A DNA stretch of 64,000 nucleotides from Methyloprofundus sp. (GTDB lineage Bacteria; Pseudomonadota; Gammaproteobacteria; Methylococcales; Methylomonadaceae): positions 1 through 64,000 of the forward strand of contig DUBW01000045.1 of the NCBI GenBank assembly GCA_012960135.1, given 5' to 3'. How positions within the stretch are numbered: the stretch's first letter is position 1; the number at the start of each line of letters is the position of its first letter. Positions 38,781-48,111 of the stretch are shown in pieces. The translations under genes and the position numbers were made by a program. Below the pieces are notes generated by a model. The model saw only the letters and a list, made by a program, of their open reading frames with translations, did no database searches and was not told the DNA's origin.

Positions 38781-39245
38781 TTATTTTGCTGAAACAATCA
38801 GCGCATTTCCCGAAAATTCGCGCACAATTACGCGATCACCTAAGTCCACCGTATCAGTACAAATAAACTGCCATTCATCATTACCCAGAATGGGCGCTGG
38901 AAAACGCAAAGTACCGCGCCCCTTATGCACTGAGTTATATTCAATCACACTACCAACCTGACCTATCATGCCCTCACGTGACATTTCAGAAAAAGTCTTG
39001 TTTTTTAAGTGAGGAGAAACCCATTTAAACCAGGAAAAAATAATAATCATGGATAAAATCACCCAGATTAATAATTGCAAAGTAAATGAAAATGGGTAAA
39101 TTAATAATAATACCCCGACCACTATCGCTGCTAAACCAAACCATAATGTAACAAAACTGAGTAACGTAATCTCAGCCAATGCCAGGCAAAGACCAAATAT
39201 AAGCCAATGCCAGTAGGCAATATTTGCATTTAACCATTCAAACAT
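38781..39245 (-). CDS. NfeD-family membrane protein
   Basis: 154 residues: three membrane helices (WHWLIFGLCLALAEITLLSF; TLWFGLAAIVVGVLLLIYPF; LLIWVILSMIIIFSWF) and a C-terminal OB-fold (GMIGQVGSVIEY; KGRGTLRFPAPILG; DRVIVREFSGNALIVS). It is the short NfeD, lacking the ClpP-like protease domain. It forms an operon with the SPFH gene 13 bp downstream. Confidence 0.92.
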   Translation of the reverse strand: MFEWLNANIAYWHWLIFGLCLALAEITLLSFVTLWFGLAAIVVGVLLLIYPFSFTLQLLIWVILSMIIIFSWFKWVSPHLKNKTFSEMSREGMIGQVGSVIEYNSVHKGRGTLRFPAPILGNDEWQFICTDTVDLGDRVIVREFSGNALIVSAK

Positions 39246-39328
39246 CTCAGTTCCTTTTAAAAATTATTTTTTTTCATACCCAAATCAGTACAATATACAC
39301 ATTCTTAATCTTATAATAGGAAAAAAGC

Positions 39329-39580
39329 ATGATTGTCTGGGCGATTAATTTATTTGTTTTATCAGTTGGAATTTTAATAATTGGCTTAATCAAGCCTAAG
39401 TGGTTGCTATTCTGGATGGATCAACCCAACAGATTCATCATTGCTGGTGTTTCAGTCATATTATTTATGGCTGCTGCAATCATGTTTGGCGAAGGAAACA
39501 AGCAAGGAGCTCCCTTATCTGAAGTGGTGCAAACTGCAAAGCCAGCTGCCACAGAAAGCCCCTCCGATTTAGTAAAATAA
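39329..39580 (+). CDS. Small two-helix membrane protein, function unknown
   Basis: 83 residues with two hydrophobic segments (VWAINLFVLSVGILIIGLI; FIIAGVSVILFMAAAIMFGE) joined by KPKWLLFWMDQPNRF, then a polar tail. A good SD (AGGAAAAAAGC) precedes the ATG. Such proteins occur in databases as conserved hypothetical inner-membrane proteins; I do not know a role. It is divergent from nfeD and convergent with dsbA. Confidence 0.75.
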   Translation: MIVWAINLFVLSVGILIIGLIKPKWLLFWMDQPNRFIIAGVSVILFMAAAIMFGEGNKQGAPLSEVVQTAKPAATESPSDLVK

Positions 39581-39586
39581 AAATCG

Positions 39587-39616
39587 AGGTAGAGCGAACT
39601 TTAGTCCGCTCTACCT
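39587..39616. repeat. Dispersed hairpin repeat between convergent genes
   Basis: AGGTAGAGCGAACTTTAGTC then CGCTCTACCT is a compact near-palindrome with no long loop. It overlaps the last bases of dsbA and lies 6 bp after the small membrane protein gene. In this convergent setting it could act as a bidirectional terminator. Confidence 0.8.
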
Positions 39617-40223
39617 ATTTACTTTCCTGAGTAATTAATTCGTTCATCACCTTAATCATGCCTTCATGTGATCCGGCTGTCTTGCCATTCACCAGATATT
39701 TGCCATTGACCACAATCGCCGGCACACCAGTTATCCCATAACGCGGTCCCATGGTTTTTGCCTGACGCATTTTGGTATCAACAATAAATGAATTATAGGC
39801 ATCATGAAAGGCGGCCTCATCGACACCATGTGCAACAAAGAACTTAGCCAGGTCAGCTTCGCTGGTTAATTGCTGTTTATTGACCTGAATGGCGCGAAAG
39901 AAATCGGCATGAACTTTATCAACGACGCCTAAAACCTCTGCGGTAAAGTATGCCTTGGCATGCTTGGCCCAAACTTTGCTAAAAACCGCTGGCTGACGTA
40001 TAAACGTGACATTATCAGGCATACTCGCTCGCCATTTTTCTAATGCTGGCTCAAACTGATAACAGTGCGGGCAGCCGTACCAAAAAAACTCAATCACTTC
40101 GACCTTGGTCGGATCCTGAGTGGGCTGGACTGCCGCCAGATCCTTATATCCTTTTGCTGCATAAGCTGCACTACTAAAAACAAGTAAACTTAACAGTCCT
40201 GCTTTGATGATATTTTTCAACAT
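39615..40223 (-). CDS. dsbA: Thiol:disulfide interchange protein DsbA
   Basis: DsbA introduces disulfide bonds into periplasmic proteins. The 202 residues have a signal peptide (LLSLLVFSSAAYAAKGY), the active site FFWYGCPHCYQFEPAL with CPHC, and the cis-Pro loop GITGVPAIVVNGKY. It lies directly downstream of cytochrome c4 on the same strand, a link seen in other gammaproteobacteria where DsbA supports c-type cytochrome maturation. Confidence 0.94.
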   Translation of the reverse strand: MLKNIIKAGLLSLLVFSSAAYAAKGYKDLAAVQPTQDPTKVEVIEFFWYGCPHCYQFEPALEKWRASMPDNVTFIRQPAVFSKVWAKHAKAYFTAEVLGVVDKVHADFFRAIQVNKQQLTSEADLAKFFVAHGVDEAAFHDAYNSFIVDTKMRQAKTMGPRYGITGVPAIVVNGKYLVNGKTAGSHEGMIKVMNELITQESK

Positions 40224-40256
40224 TCTATTTCCTTTTCTATTCTTGATCAGTAGCCG

Positions 40257-40964
40257 TTATTTTATTGCTGAAACATAATAAGATATTGCTGTAATTTCTT
40301 CTTCATTCATTTTTTTGGCTATCATATGCATCATATTATCAGGGTTATTACTGCGTTTATCGGTTTTAAAATCAGTTAAGGTTTTCGCTAAATAACCCGC
40401 ATGTTGACCTTTTAACGCGGGGAATGCAGCAGGCTCGTTACCTTCTCCATTTGGACCATGGCAAGCTATGCAGGCAGATATTTCATTATCCAGATTGCCA
40501 TTACGATAAACATCGTAACCCATTGTCATCAAGGCTTTCTGTCGATCTTGCAAAGCTTGCTTGGCAGCCGTTTTTGCACTTTCTGATAGCGAATTGTCAT
40601 CATCAATATCGTCTAAATCATCTGGATTCACTTGTGGCAAGGGATTCTCTGAAACTGCCTGTGCTGCATAAAAAGCGGCAATATCCTGCATATCCTGCTC
40701 AGATAAGCCGACCACCATTGAATTCATGGTAGTATCGCTACGCGAGCCATCTTTAAAAGCCTCTAGTTGCTTAACCAGGTAGTCTTCGTTTTGTTCCGCT
40801 AATTTTGGAAATAACGGCATCATACTATTACCATCTGCACCATGACAGCTAGCACATGATCCACTCTTCACCTGTCCTGCACCAATATCGCCTACTGCCT
40901 GAGCAACCCCAGGCATATTAAGTAAAGTAAACGAAATAGAAACCGCTATTAAACTTTTTTTCAT
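40257..40964 (-). CDS. Cytochrome c4, diheme
   Basis: A periplasmic diheme electron carrier, typically donating to cbb3 or aa3 oxidases. The start at 40964 gives the signal peptide MKKSLIAVSISFTLLNMPGV, so I drop the 10 upstream codons. The mature chain has two heme sites, CASCHGADGNSMMP and CIACHGPNGEGNEP, and distal Met ligands in the NSMV and NMMHM segments. Length 235 residues matches c4 plus a linker. Its neighbour is dsbA. Confidence 0.93.
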   Translation of the reverse strand: MKKSLIAVSISFTLLNMPGVAQAVGDIGAGQVKSGSCASCHGADGNSMMPLFPKLAEQNEDYLVKQLEAFKDGSRSDTTMNSMVVGLSEQDMQDIAAFYAAQAVSENPLPQVNPDDLDDIDDDNSLSESAKTAAKQALQDRQKALMTMGYDVYRNGNLDNEISACIACHGPNGEGNEPAAFPALKGQHAGYLAKTLTDFKTDKRSNNPDNMMHMIAKKMNEEEITAISYYVSAIK

Positions 40965-41063
40965 TAAATTCCCCTCGCGGAATAAGATAAACATAAGGTA
41001 GTTCTGTACAATATTAGGTAGAATTCTACTCTAATTTAATTAATCCCTCCACACGATATACGC

Positions 41064-41663
41064 ATGAACACTCTCTATCATCAGGCTAAATTTATCCTGA
41101 GCGCTCCTGATTTAAAGTCGACACCTGAAGATACAGGTCGTGAAGTTGCCTTTGCAGGTCGTTCAAACGCCGGAAAATCCAGCGCGTTGAACACCTTAAC
41201 TCGGCAAAAATCATTAGCCCGCACCAGTAAAACTCCTGGTCGCACACAATTACTGAATTTCTTTACCTTGAATGAAGAGCAACGCTTTGTTGATCTACCG
41301 GGTTACGGCTACGCCAAGGTGCCTGAAAAGGTTAAGCGACAGTGGCACGCCTTGATGGAATCCTATTTACGCGAACGCCAGTCTTTATATGGCATTATTC
41401 TGGTGATGGATGTCCGCCACCCACTGACAGAATTTGACTGGCTAATGATCGAATGGTGCTCCTATAGCAAAAAGCCCTTACATATCTTGTTAACCAAGGC
41501 CGATAAAATAAACTATGGCGCCGCAAAAAATACCTTATTCAAAGTGCAGCGCGAACTGGAAGAACAGGATATTGCGGTTACACTGCAATTATTTTCTTCC
41601 TTAAAACGCAGCGGTATAGACGATATACACCATTTATTAGATAGCTGGTTTGAGGCGGAGTAA
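41064..41663 (+). CDS. engB: Ribosome biogenesis GTP-binding protein EngB/YihA
   Basis: EngB is an essential GTPase in 50S assembly. The 199 residues contain G1 [20 protein letters not shown]2 [14 protein letters not shown]3 [18 protein letters not shown] and G4 [10 protein letters not shown]. It is divergent from cytochrome c4 and followed by a hairpin repeat and the broken radical-SAM gene. Confidence 0.96.
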   Translation: MNTLYHQAKFILSAPDLKSTPEDTGREVAFAGRSNAGKSSALNTLTRQKSLARTSKTPGRTQLLNFFTLNEEQRFVDLPGYGYAKVPEKVKRQWHALMESYLRERQSLYGIILVMDVRHPLTEFDWLMIEWCSYSKKPLHILLTKADKINYGAAKNTLFKVQRELEEQDIAVTLQLFSSLKRSGIDDIHHLLDSWFEAE

Positions 41664-41676
41664 CATTGCTTCTGGT

Positions 41677-41741
41677 GTAGAGCGAACTTTAATCCGCCAC
41701 TAACAACTGTACCCAACCAGGCGGACTAAAGTCCGCTCTAC
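41677..41741. repeat. Dispersed hairpin repeat at the end of the radical-SAM pseudogene
   Basis: Left arm GTAGAGCGAACTTTAATCCG (41677-41696) and right arm CGGACTAAAGTCCGCTCTAC (41722-41741) are inverted around about 25 bases. The right arm supplies the current stop codon of the pseudogene frame (41738-41740), suggesting that the element inserted in or replaced the gene end. Confidence 0.85.
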
Positions 41742-42744
41742 GTATTAACTCCCACCCGCTTAGCGCCCCAGCCAGCTGGCTGTGCTGCAAAATATCTCGC
41801 ACATTGGGCGCCGCAAGCAATACATACGCCTGTTTCAGCCAGATTCCATTCGGACAATTGATACCAGTCACGGCCTATTAATAGCTAACCACAAGCATGA
41901 CAATAGGTGCTATCTGCTGCTTCATCATGAACATTACCCACGTAGGCATAATACACACCATTTTTTAAAGCAATCTCTCGCGCCGTTAATAAAGAAGAGA
42001 CTGGCAGCACTGGTTTATCCAGCATTTTCCAGTCAGGGTGAAAGGCAGTAAAGTGCATAGGCACATCATAACCTAGATTTTCCGCTACCCACTGAGTCAT
42101 TTGCTCCAGTTCTGCTATAGAATCGTTTTCACCAGGAATAATCAAAGTTATTAATTCCAGCCAGACTGGTATTTCGTGTTTTATAAAGTATCAAATACAG
42201 GTGCTAAATGTGAGCCGGTAATCTTATGATAAAAATGCTCGCTAAATGCCTTTAAATCTATATTGGCGGCATCCATCACCCGATAAAACTCAGCTCTAGG
42301 CGCAGGACAAACATAACCCGCTGAAACAGCAACTGATTTAATACCTAATTCGCGACAGGCAAGCGCCGTATCAATCGCATATTCATGAAAAATGACCGGA
42401 TCATTATAGGTATAGGCAACGCTTTTACATCCAAGTTCAGCAGTTTTTTGAGCTATTTTTTCAGGCCCTGCCGTGCCAAATGATAATACCGAAGAACCGG
42501 AATAATGATTGAGTGGCTTTTTTTCAATCGGGTCAATAGTAAAACCACTAGAACGACCATAGCTGGTTAAGACTACTTGATGCTGCTGATTCTGACGGAC
42601 AAAGCATAAGCCTCTCTGCCCCTCATATAATTTACAGAACCTGGGACACAAATCACACTGTATACGCCCATCACCTACATCATGCCAGTAATTAGCTGTG
42701 ACCACTGTTTCGTTAGTTTCTTGTATATGCATCCCCCCCGACAC
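41738..42744 (-). pseudogene. AmmeMemoRadiSam radical-SAM enzyme, broken
   Basis: The N-terminal frame (42744-42181) matches the family: RIQCDLCPRFCKLYEGQRGL, KPLNHYSGSSVLSFGTAG, AYTYNDPVIFHEYAIDTALA. After SFGTAG, family members continue with CNLxCKFCQNW; here the frame jumps directly to PEKIAQKTAELGCKSV, so about 24 codons including the CxxxCxxC cluster ligands are gone. The frame then breaks after PVFDTL, resumes (KHEIPVWLELITLIIPGEND) to STYCHACG, hits an in-frame TAG (41885-41887), and continues LLIGRDWYQLSEWNLAETGV. Three independent lesions make it a pseudogene. The Memo and AMMECR1 partners lie divergently next to it and are intact. Confidence 0.9.
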
Positions 42745-42833
42745 TTTTTATTCTTTGCTCAGGAACTTGTAATTTAACATTAATTAGCCTATATAGTTTA
42801 AAAACAAAGATAAACATCCAGATGGGGAGAATC

Positions 42834-43619
42834 ATGCACAACATACGGCTACCTGCTGTCACCGGCTCGTTTTATCCAGATCAGCCGGAGATATTAAAAA
42901 CTATGATTTCTGACTACTTACAACGAACTGCCTCTGCCGAGAAAGCGCCACAGGCCATCATCGTACCGCATGCTGGCTATATTTATTCAGGCGAGATCGC
43001 AGCAAGCGCTTATGCCCGCTTACAATCAAAATATTGTCGTATCAAGCGCGTGGTATTATTAGGTCCATCACATAAAGTCGGCTTTACGGGTCTTGCACTT
43101 TCTCATGCCGAAGCGTTTAGAACGCCACTGGGTGATATTCCTTTAGATGCTGAAGCAACCGCCTCGATAACCCACTTTCCTTTTGTTGAATACAGAGAGC
43201 AGGCTCATTTATTAGAGCATAGCCTGGAAGTCCAGTTGCCTTTTCTGCAAATGACGCTGGACTCGTTTAAATTACTACCTATTGTAGCGGGTGATTGCCC
43301 AGCAGAATTGATTGAAGAGCTGCTGGAATTGTTTTACGGACAGGATGAAACTTTAATCGTTATTAGTTCGGATCTGAGTCATTTTCATGACTACCAGACT
43401 GCACAGAGACTGGATAGGCAAACCAGTAGGGTAATTGAACAGCTTGAATACCAGCTCTTAGACTATGACAGCGCCTGTGGTCGAGTGCCCGTTAGCGGCT
43501 TAATGGCACTTGCCCAAAAAAAATCCTTACAGATTGAAACCATAGACCTTAGAAATTCAGGCGATACTGCAGGCGATAAAAGCCACGTAGTGGGGTATGG
43601 TGCTTATGTCATTAACTAG
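42834..43619 (+). CDS. MEMO1 family protein (AmmeMemoRadiSam system protein B)
   Basis: The protein resembles class III extradiol dioxygenases: PAVTGSFYPDQPEIL, IVPHAGYIYSGEIAASAY (His ligand), VVLLGPSHKVGFTGLAL, HLLEHSLEVQLPFL and VISSDLSHFHDYQTAQRLDR. Start chosen at 42834 because GGGGAGA, an SD-like sequence, sits 5 bases before it and would be codons 2-3 of the longer frame. The 261 residues are complete. It overlaps the AMMECR1 gene. Function in bacteria is unknown. Confidence 0.92.
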   Translation: MHNIRLPAVTGSFYPDQPEILKTMISDYLQRTASAEKAPQAIIVPHAGYIYSGEIAASAYARLQSKYCRIKRVVLLGPSHKVGFTGLALSHAEAFRTPLGDIPLDAEATASITHFPFVEYREQAHLLEHSLEVQLPFLQMTLDSFKLLPIVAGDCPAELIEELLELFYGQDETLIVISSDLSHFHDYQTAQRLDRQTSRVIEQLEYQLLDYDSACGRVPVSGLMALAQKKSLQIETIDLRNSGDTAGDKSHVVGYGAYVIN

Positions 43620-44169
43620 GCCACAACAGCAACAATTAATAAAAATTGCTAAAGACTCAATTACTTACGGCTTAAAACATGGCAGTGCATTGCCTATCAA
43701 TAGTAAAAATTATTCACTCGAATTACAAGCGCAACGTGCGACATTTGTCACTTTAAAAATTAAACAGCAATTACGTGGTTGTATTGGAATGCTCGAAGCT
43801 ACACGGCCACTGGTTATCGATATTGCTGAAAATGCATTTGCTGCCGCTTTTAATGACCCACGCTTCACGTCACTATCGACTACTGAGTATGCTCTTTTAG
43901 AAATACACTTGTCTATTCTAAGTCCTGCAGAAGCGCTAAGTTTCTATTCAGAAGAAGATCTAATCCGGCAATTGCGCCCGGGTATAGATGGCTTGATTAT
44001 GCAGGAAGGACGGCGTCGAGGTACTTTCTTACCTTCCGTTTGGGAATCATTAACCGAGCCTGACGTTTTTTTGCAGCACCTTAAACAGAAATCTGGCCTT
44101 GCTAGTGACTATTGGTCCGACTCTTTGAAGATTTCGAGTTACCAATGTGAATATATTTCCGAGGAATAA
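43606..44169 (+). CDS. AMMECR1 domain protein (AmmeMemoRadiSam system protein A)
   Basis: The AMMECR1 signature LRGCIGMLEATRPLVIDIAE, then NAFAAAFNDPRF, and the TFLPSVWESLTEPDVFLQHL stretch are present. I prefer the ATG at 43606 over 43597, as GGGG lies 9 bases before it. It begins inside the MEMO1 gene, overlapping its end by 14 bp. AMMECR1 proteins of this tripartite group are linked to a radical SAM enzyme that is dead here. Confidence 0.9.
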   Translation: MSLTRPQQQQLIKIAKDSITYGLKHGSALPINSKNYSLELQAQRATFVTLKIKQQLRGCIGMLEATRPLVIDIAENAFAAAFNDPRFTSLSTTEYALLEIHLSILSPAEALSFYSEEDLIRQLRPGIDGLIMQEGRRRGTFLPSVWESLTEPDVFLQHLKQKSGLASDYWSDSLKISSYQCEYISEE

Positions 44170-44227
44170 AAGTAACTGCTTTAAATTGTCTACTCTGAAT
44201 AAGCAGAGCCTGCCCGCTCTCTATTAT

Positions 44228-44881
44228 TTAATTAGCCGCGACAAACTGATTGTTTTCTATAATGGCTAATTTAGCCTGTTTGTGTAACTGGCTATCTGCA
44301 AATTCTTGATTTTTTCTAACTGGAATCGCAATGGCGCGCTTAAAATAACTTACCGCTTGTTTCTGTTTGCCTTGCATCGCTAAAAAATCACCATAGAAAT
44401 AATTAGCATCAATGGTGTTCGGGTTAATAGCCAGCGCCTTTTTCAACAAAGCATCTGCTTTATTAGTATCACCATAAGCAATAGGCCAGCCTGGTACCAT
44501 ATAATAAAGCGAACCTAGAGTAACAAAAGCGGCACCACCAGAGGCATTGGGATCAAGCCGTATGGCACGTATTAATAATTCACGCGCCTGGTTTACTGCG
44601 CCCAGGGCACTGAAGGCATCAATATTATCTGCATTACTGGCAACAATAATTGCCTGCTGGATAATTAGCTCAGCCTGATCTGGATGTTGTGATTTAAGCG
44701 CTTTAACTTCCGCGAGTAATCGCTTGTAAGCAGCTTCTTGTTGCTCTTTTGCAACATTATAATAAATATGTGCCCACTGGGACTCAATTTTTTGCACAGC
44801 TTGGTCTATTGCGCCAGCATTAACAAGGCCAGGCATCAAATTTAGTGCAAGCAAAAGAAAAATAGCAATTATCTGTTTCAT
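44228..44881 (-). CDS. TPR-repeat periplasmic protein
   Basis: 217 residues with a signal peptide (IIAIFLLLALNLMPGLVNAG) and helical pairs of TPR type (GGAAFVTLGSLYYMVPGWPI, NPNTIDANYFYGDFLAMQGK, QKQAVSYFKRAIAIP). TPR proteins are scaffolds; no specific partner is evident. It is the third gene of galE-CYTH-TPR, with a 58-bp gap after the CYTH gene. Confidence 0.85.
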   Translation of the reverse strand: MKQIIAIFLLLALNLMPGLVNAGAIDQAVQKIESQWAHIYYNVAKEQQEAAYKRLLAEVKALKSQHPDQAELIIQQAIIVASNADNIDAFSALGAVNQARELLIRAIRLDPNASGGAAFVTLGSLYYMVPGWPIAYGDTNKADALLKKALAINPNTIDANYFYGDFLAMQGKQKQAVSYFKRAIAIPVRKNQEFADSQLHKQAKLAIIENNQFVAAN

Positions 44882-44939
44882 AAGCTAAATATAATAGCTT
44901 ATTCACTTTTTTACAACATTTGTTGCAAAAAAGATACAA

Positions 44940-45407
44940 CTACCAGCTTGTATAGGGCTGCTTTGCTAACTGATTATTGTAATATCGTACGTCTTCCGTG
45001 ACCTCTTCCCCTACCCAGTCTAGCTTCTCAAACGCCTCTTTCACATGGGATAGCTCTATTTCCGCGACGATTAAACCACTATTTTCGCCCGCAAATTCAT
45101 CTATCTCCCAGATATGTTGCTTATTAACAACAATATGTCTTGTTTTTTCAACTAAGGGCTTATGACAGAGAGTATTCAGCAGCTCATGCGCATCATCTGC
45201 TGGAATATCGTACTCGTACTCCTGTCGCTGTGCGCCAATAGTAGCACTTTTAATATTTATCTTGGCCGTATCATCACTGACTCTGATTCTGACCGAGCTA
45301 TGCTTATCGCTATTTAAATAACCTTGCCGATAGTGTATGGATTTTGAAACCAGGTCACGCCAGTTTTCATTGGCGAGTAAAAATTTACGCTCTATTTCTA
45401 TAGCCAT
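44940..45407 (-). CDS. CYTH domain protein
   Basis: The 155-residue protein begins MAIEIERKFLL, the ExExK motif of the CYTH/TTM tunnel fold that binds triphosphates and Mg2+. Further charged strands (RQGYLNSDKHSSVRIRVSD; KINIKSATIGAQRQEYEYDI; IWEIDEFAGENSGLIVAEIE) line the tunnel. Related proteins hydrolyse inorganic triphosphate. It follows galE by 5 bp. Confidence 0.92.
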   Translation of the reverse strand: MAIEIERKFLLANENWRDLVSKSIHYRQGYLNSDKHSSVRIRVSDDTAKINIKSATIGAQRQEYEYDIPADDAHELLNTLCHKPLVEKTRHIVVNKQHIWEIDEFAGENSGLIVAEIELSHVKEAFEKLDWVGEEVTEDVRYYNNQLAKQPYTSW

Positions 45408-45412
45408 TATTG

Positions 45413-46453
45413 TTATTCATATCCATTAGGATTGGCACTTTGCCAGCGCCAGGTGTCAGAAATCATATCATCCAGACTTTTTTCTGTCTGCCAGTTAAGT
45501 TCGCGCAGCGCTAAGTCTGGGTCAGCATAGTACTCGGCTATATCACCGGTACGGCGCTCGACAATTTTATAATTAATATCTTTTCCTGTGATTCGTGTAA
45601 ACGCAGTGATAATTTCCAGTACACTATAGCCCTTTCCTGCTCCCAGATTGTATGCTTTACAACCAGACGTATTTTTTAAAGCGGCTAGTGCATTTAAGTG
45701 GCCTTTAACCAGATCAACAACATGGATATAATCGCGCACACCCGTTCCGTCTATGGTTGGATAATCACCACCGAACACGGATAATTGCTCCAGTTTACCT
45801 ACGGCAACTTGTGAGACATAGGGTATTAAATTATTGGGAATGCCATTAGGGTCTTCTCCAATCAAGCCACTAATATGTGCGCCAATCGGATTAAAGTAGC
45901 GTAATAGAATAATCTTCCAGGGGTTCTCAGTATTAGATAAGCTGTCAGCCTGTGCCAGGTCTTTTAAAATATCTTCAACCATAGCTTTTGATTTGCCATA
46001 AGGATTGGTCGCACCAAATACCGGTAAATCTTCCGTGTACTTTACCGTATCTGGTTCGCCATACACGGTGGCAGATGAGCTAAATATGATCTTGTTAACG
46101 GCAAAGGCTTGCATTACTTCTGTTAATACCAGAGTCCCGTATACATTATTTTGATAATATTTAATAGGTTGCAGACACGACTCACCGACTGCTTTTAAGC
46201 CCGCAAAATGCATGACTGCATAAATATCATGCGCGGAAAAAATATCACTTAAAGCCTGTTTATCGCAAATGTCGGCTTCAACAAAGACCAAGCTCTTGCT
46301 CGTAATTTTTTCAACCCGCGCCAAAGATTCAGGTTTGCTATTAGATAAATTATCGATAACGATCACATCATAGCCAGCCTGCATTAGTTCTACGCAGGCA
46401 TGACTACCAATATAACCTGCTCCACCGGTGACTAAAATTTTTTCCGTACTCAT
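45413..46453 (-). CDS. galE: UDP-glucose 4-epimerase
   Basis: GalE interconverts UDP-glucose and UDP-galactose (or the GlcNAc/GalNAc forms). The 346-residue SDR has the NAD motif VTGGAGYIGSHACVELM, the catalytic SSSATVYG (Ser) and NPYGKSKAMVEDI (Tyr-x3-Lys), and YNLGAGKGYSVLEII. It supplies galactose-type precursors for surface polysaccharide, in agreement with rfb genes upstream on the same strand. Confidence 0.95.
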   Translation of the reverse strand: MSTEKILVTGGAGYIGSHACVELMQAGYDVIVIDNLSNSKPESLARVEKITSKSLVFVEADICDKQALSDIFSAHDIYAVMHFAGLKAVGESCLQPIKYYQNNVYGTLVLTEVMQAFAVNKIIFSSSATVYGEPDTVKYTEDLPVFGATNPYGKSKAMVEDILKDLAQADSLSNTENPWKIILLRYFNPIGAHISGLIGEDPNGIPNNLIPYVSQVAVGKLEQLSVFGGDYPTIDGTGVRDYIHVVDLVKGHLNALAALKNTSGCKAYNLGAGKGYSVLEIITAFTRITGKDINYKIVERRTGDIAEYYADPDLALRELNWQTEKSLDDMISDTWRWQSANPNGYE

Positions 46454-46578
46454 TTTAACTATTCCCTGATTTGACTATTTTCTAAGAATAAAGGGCAGCT
46501 TTAGTGTTGAATAAAAACTGTACTAGGAGGTTAAAGCCACACTTTACATGAGTATTTATCAGTTTTTCAGGCTGAAAT

Positions 46579-47124
46579 TCAGGCAAAAATTTCTGCATCT
46601 TTTAATAACACACCTTGCTGGTCTTTTCCTGACAGTTGAGGCTCTCCATCAAAGTGCCAATCGATATCAATCGCCGGATCATTCCAGGCAATACAGCGTT
46701 CAAATTCAGGGGCATAATAATCGGTCGTTTTGTATAAAAAATCCGCACTCTCACTCAAGACCACAAAACCATGAGCAAACCCTACTGGAACCCAGAGTTG
46801 ACGATGGCTGTCCGCACTCAGTTCAACGCCCTCCCATTGTCCAAAAGTTGGAGATGACTGGCGAAGATCGACAGCCACATCAAAAACAGCGCCGCGCGTT
46901 ACTCTTACCAATTTACCTTGCGGCTGTTGAATTTGATAATGCAGGCCGCGTAATACGCCTTTTGCAGAGCGGCTGTGGTTATCTTGAACAAATTGCACGT
47001 CTAAGCCGGTGGCATTATTAAAGGCTTGCTGATTAAAACTTTCAAAGAAGAATCCACGATTATCACCAAACACTTTTGGCTCAAGAATAATAACATCGGG
47101 AATATTGGTCTGGATAATTTTCAT
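46579..47124 (-). CDS. rfbC: dTDP-4-dehydrorhamnose 3,5-epimerase
   Basis: RfbC is a cupin that epimerises dTDP-4-keto-6-deoxyglucose. Key residues: FGDNRGFFFESFN, VLRGLHYQIQQPQGKLVRV (catalytic His), VPVGFAHGFVVLSE and YKTTDYYAPEFERCIAWND. Start at 47124 (MKIIQTNIPDV) is preferred over the ATG ten codons upstream because the family starts there. 181 residues. Confidence 0.95.
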   Translation of the reverse strand: MKIIQTNIPDVIILEPKVFGDNRGFFFESFNQQAFNNATGLDVQFVQDNHSRSAKGVLRGLHYQIQQPQGKLVRVTRGAVFDVAVDLRQSSPTFGQWEGVELSADSHRQLWVPVGFAHGFVVLSESADFLYKTTDYYAPEFERCIAWNDPAIDIDWHFDGEPQLSGKDQQGVLLKDAEIFA

Positions 47125-47214
47125 AAGATACAGTGTTTTTTTAAGTAATTGCAATAGGCAGCAGCCATGTCAAAGCCTGGCTTATTAAAACAATGGATTT
47201 GTACATGAGTATGG

Positions 47215-48111
47215 CTATTTCTCTAAAAATTCAGTTAGCATACGTGTTACCCCTATTTGCCAATGAGGTAGCGTGAGAGCAAAATTAGCCTCTACCTTAT
47301 CCGTATTCAAGCGTGAATTTTCTGGCCGCTTGGCAGGCGTAGGAAACGCACTTGTAGCAACCGGCGCAATAGCATCAACAGTAATCTTTAATTTTTGACC
47401 CATTTTTTGTGCGGTCTTGATAACATAACACGCATAACCATGCCAAGAAGTTTCACCTGCAGCGACCAGGTGATATAAACCACTTAATTCAGGCGCCACC
47501 TGCACTGTACGGACGGCATGAGCTGTGACATCCGCTATTAAATCAGCCCCTGTGGGTGCGCCAACCTGATCTCTAATAACGGTAAGACTATCTCGCTCTG
47601 TCGCAAGACGCAGCATGGTTTTAGCAAAATTATTACCACGCGCACCATAAACCCAGCTGGTACGAAAAATAAGATGCTTACAGGCCGATTCCTGGATAGC
47701 CTTTTCACCAGCAAGCTTGGTTACTCCATAGATATTCAGAGGACCAGTTTTATCCGTTTCTTGCCATGCTGCCATGCCATTGCCAGCAAACACATAATCG
47801 GTAGAAAAGTGTACCAGCCAGGCATCCAGTAGTTTTGCCTCTTGTGCCAAAACAGCGACAGCATCTGCGTTAATCGTTTGTGCTAATTCTGTTTCACTTT
47901 CTGCTTTATCGACGGCAGTATAAGCGGCGGCATTAACGATAATTGCAGGTTTAATTTGTCTAATGGTAGCGGCTAAATCTTCAAGCCTGATTAAATCTCC
48001 GCAAAAATCCTGACTATTTCTATCTAGGGCAATAACCTCACCCAACGGCGCAAGACTACGTTGCAACTCCCAGCCTAGTTGACCATTTTTGCCTAAGAGA
48101 AGTATTTTCAC
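47215..48111 (-). CDS. rfbD: dTDP-4-dehydrorhamnose reductase
   Basis: RfbD reduces dTDP-4-keto-rhamnose to dTDP-L-rhamnose. Motifs: [58 protein letters not shown] (Tyr-x3-Lys). 298 residues. It overlaps rfbB by 4 bp and is followed by rfbC after about 90 bp (from the chosen start); rfbA, normally in this set, is not present. Confidence 0.95.
   Translation of the reverse strand: MKILLLGKNGQLGWELQRSLAPLGEVIALDRNSQDFCGDLIRLEDLAATIRQIKPAIIVNAAAYTAVDKAESETELAQTINADAVAVLAQEAKLLDAWLVHFSTDYVFAGNGMAAWQETDKTGPLNIYGVTKLAGEKAIQESACKHLIFRTSWVYGARGNNFAKTMLRLATERDSLTVIRDQVGAPTGADLIADVTAHAVRTVQVAPELSGLYHLVAAGETSWHGYACYVIKTAQKMGQKLKITVDAIAPVATSAFPTPAKRPENSRLNTDKVEANFALTLPHWQIGVTRMLTEFLEK

Noticed and set aside
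41885..41887. TAG in the radical-SAM gene as a pyrrolysine or read-through codon
   Set aside because: The same gene also has a frameshift and lacks the cluster ligands, so recoding cannot rescue it; no pyl genes are visible.
46548..47021. 157-codon plus-strand frame opposite rfbC
   Set aside because: Antisense of rfbC; His/Gln-rich translation without family features.
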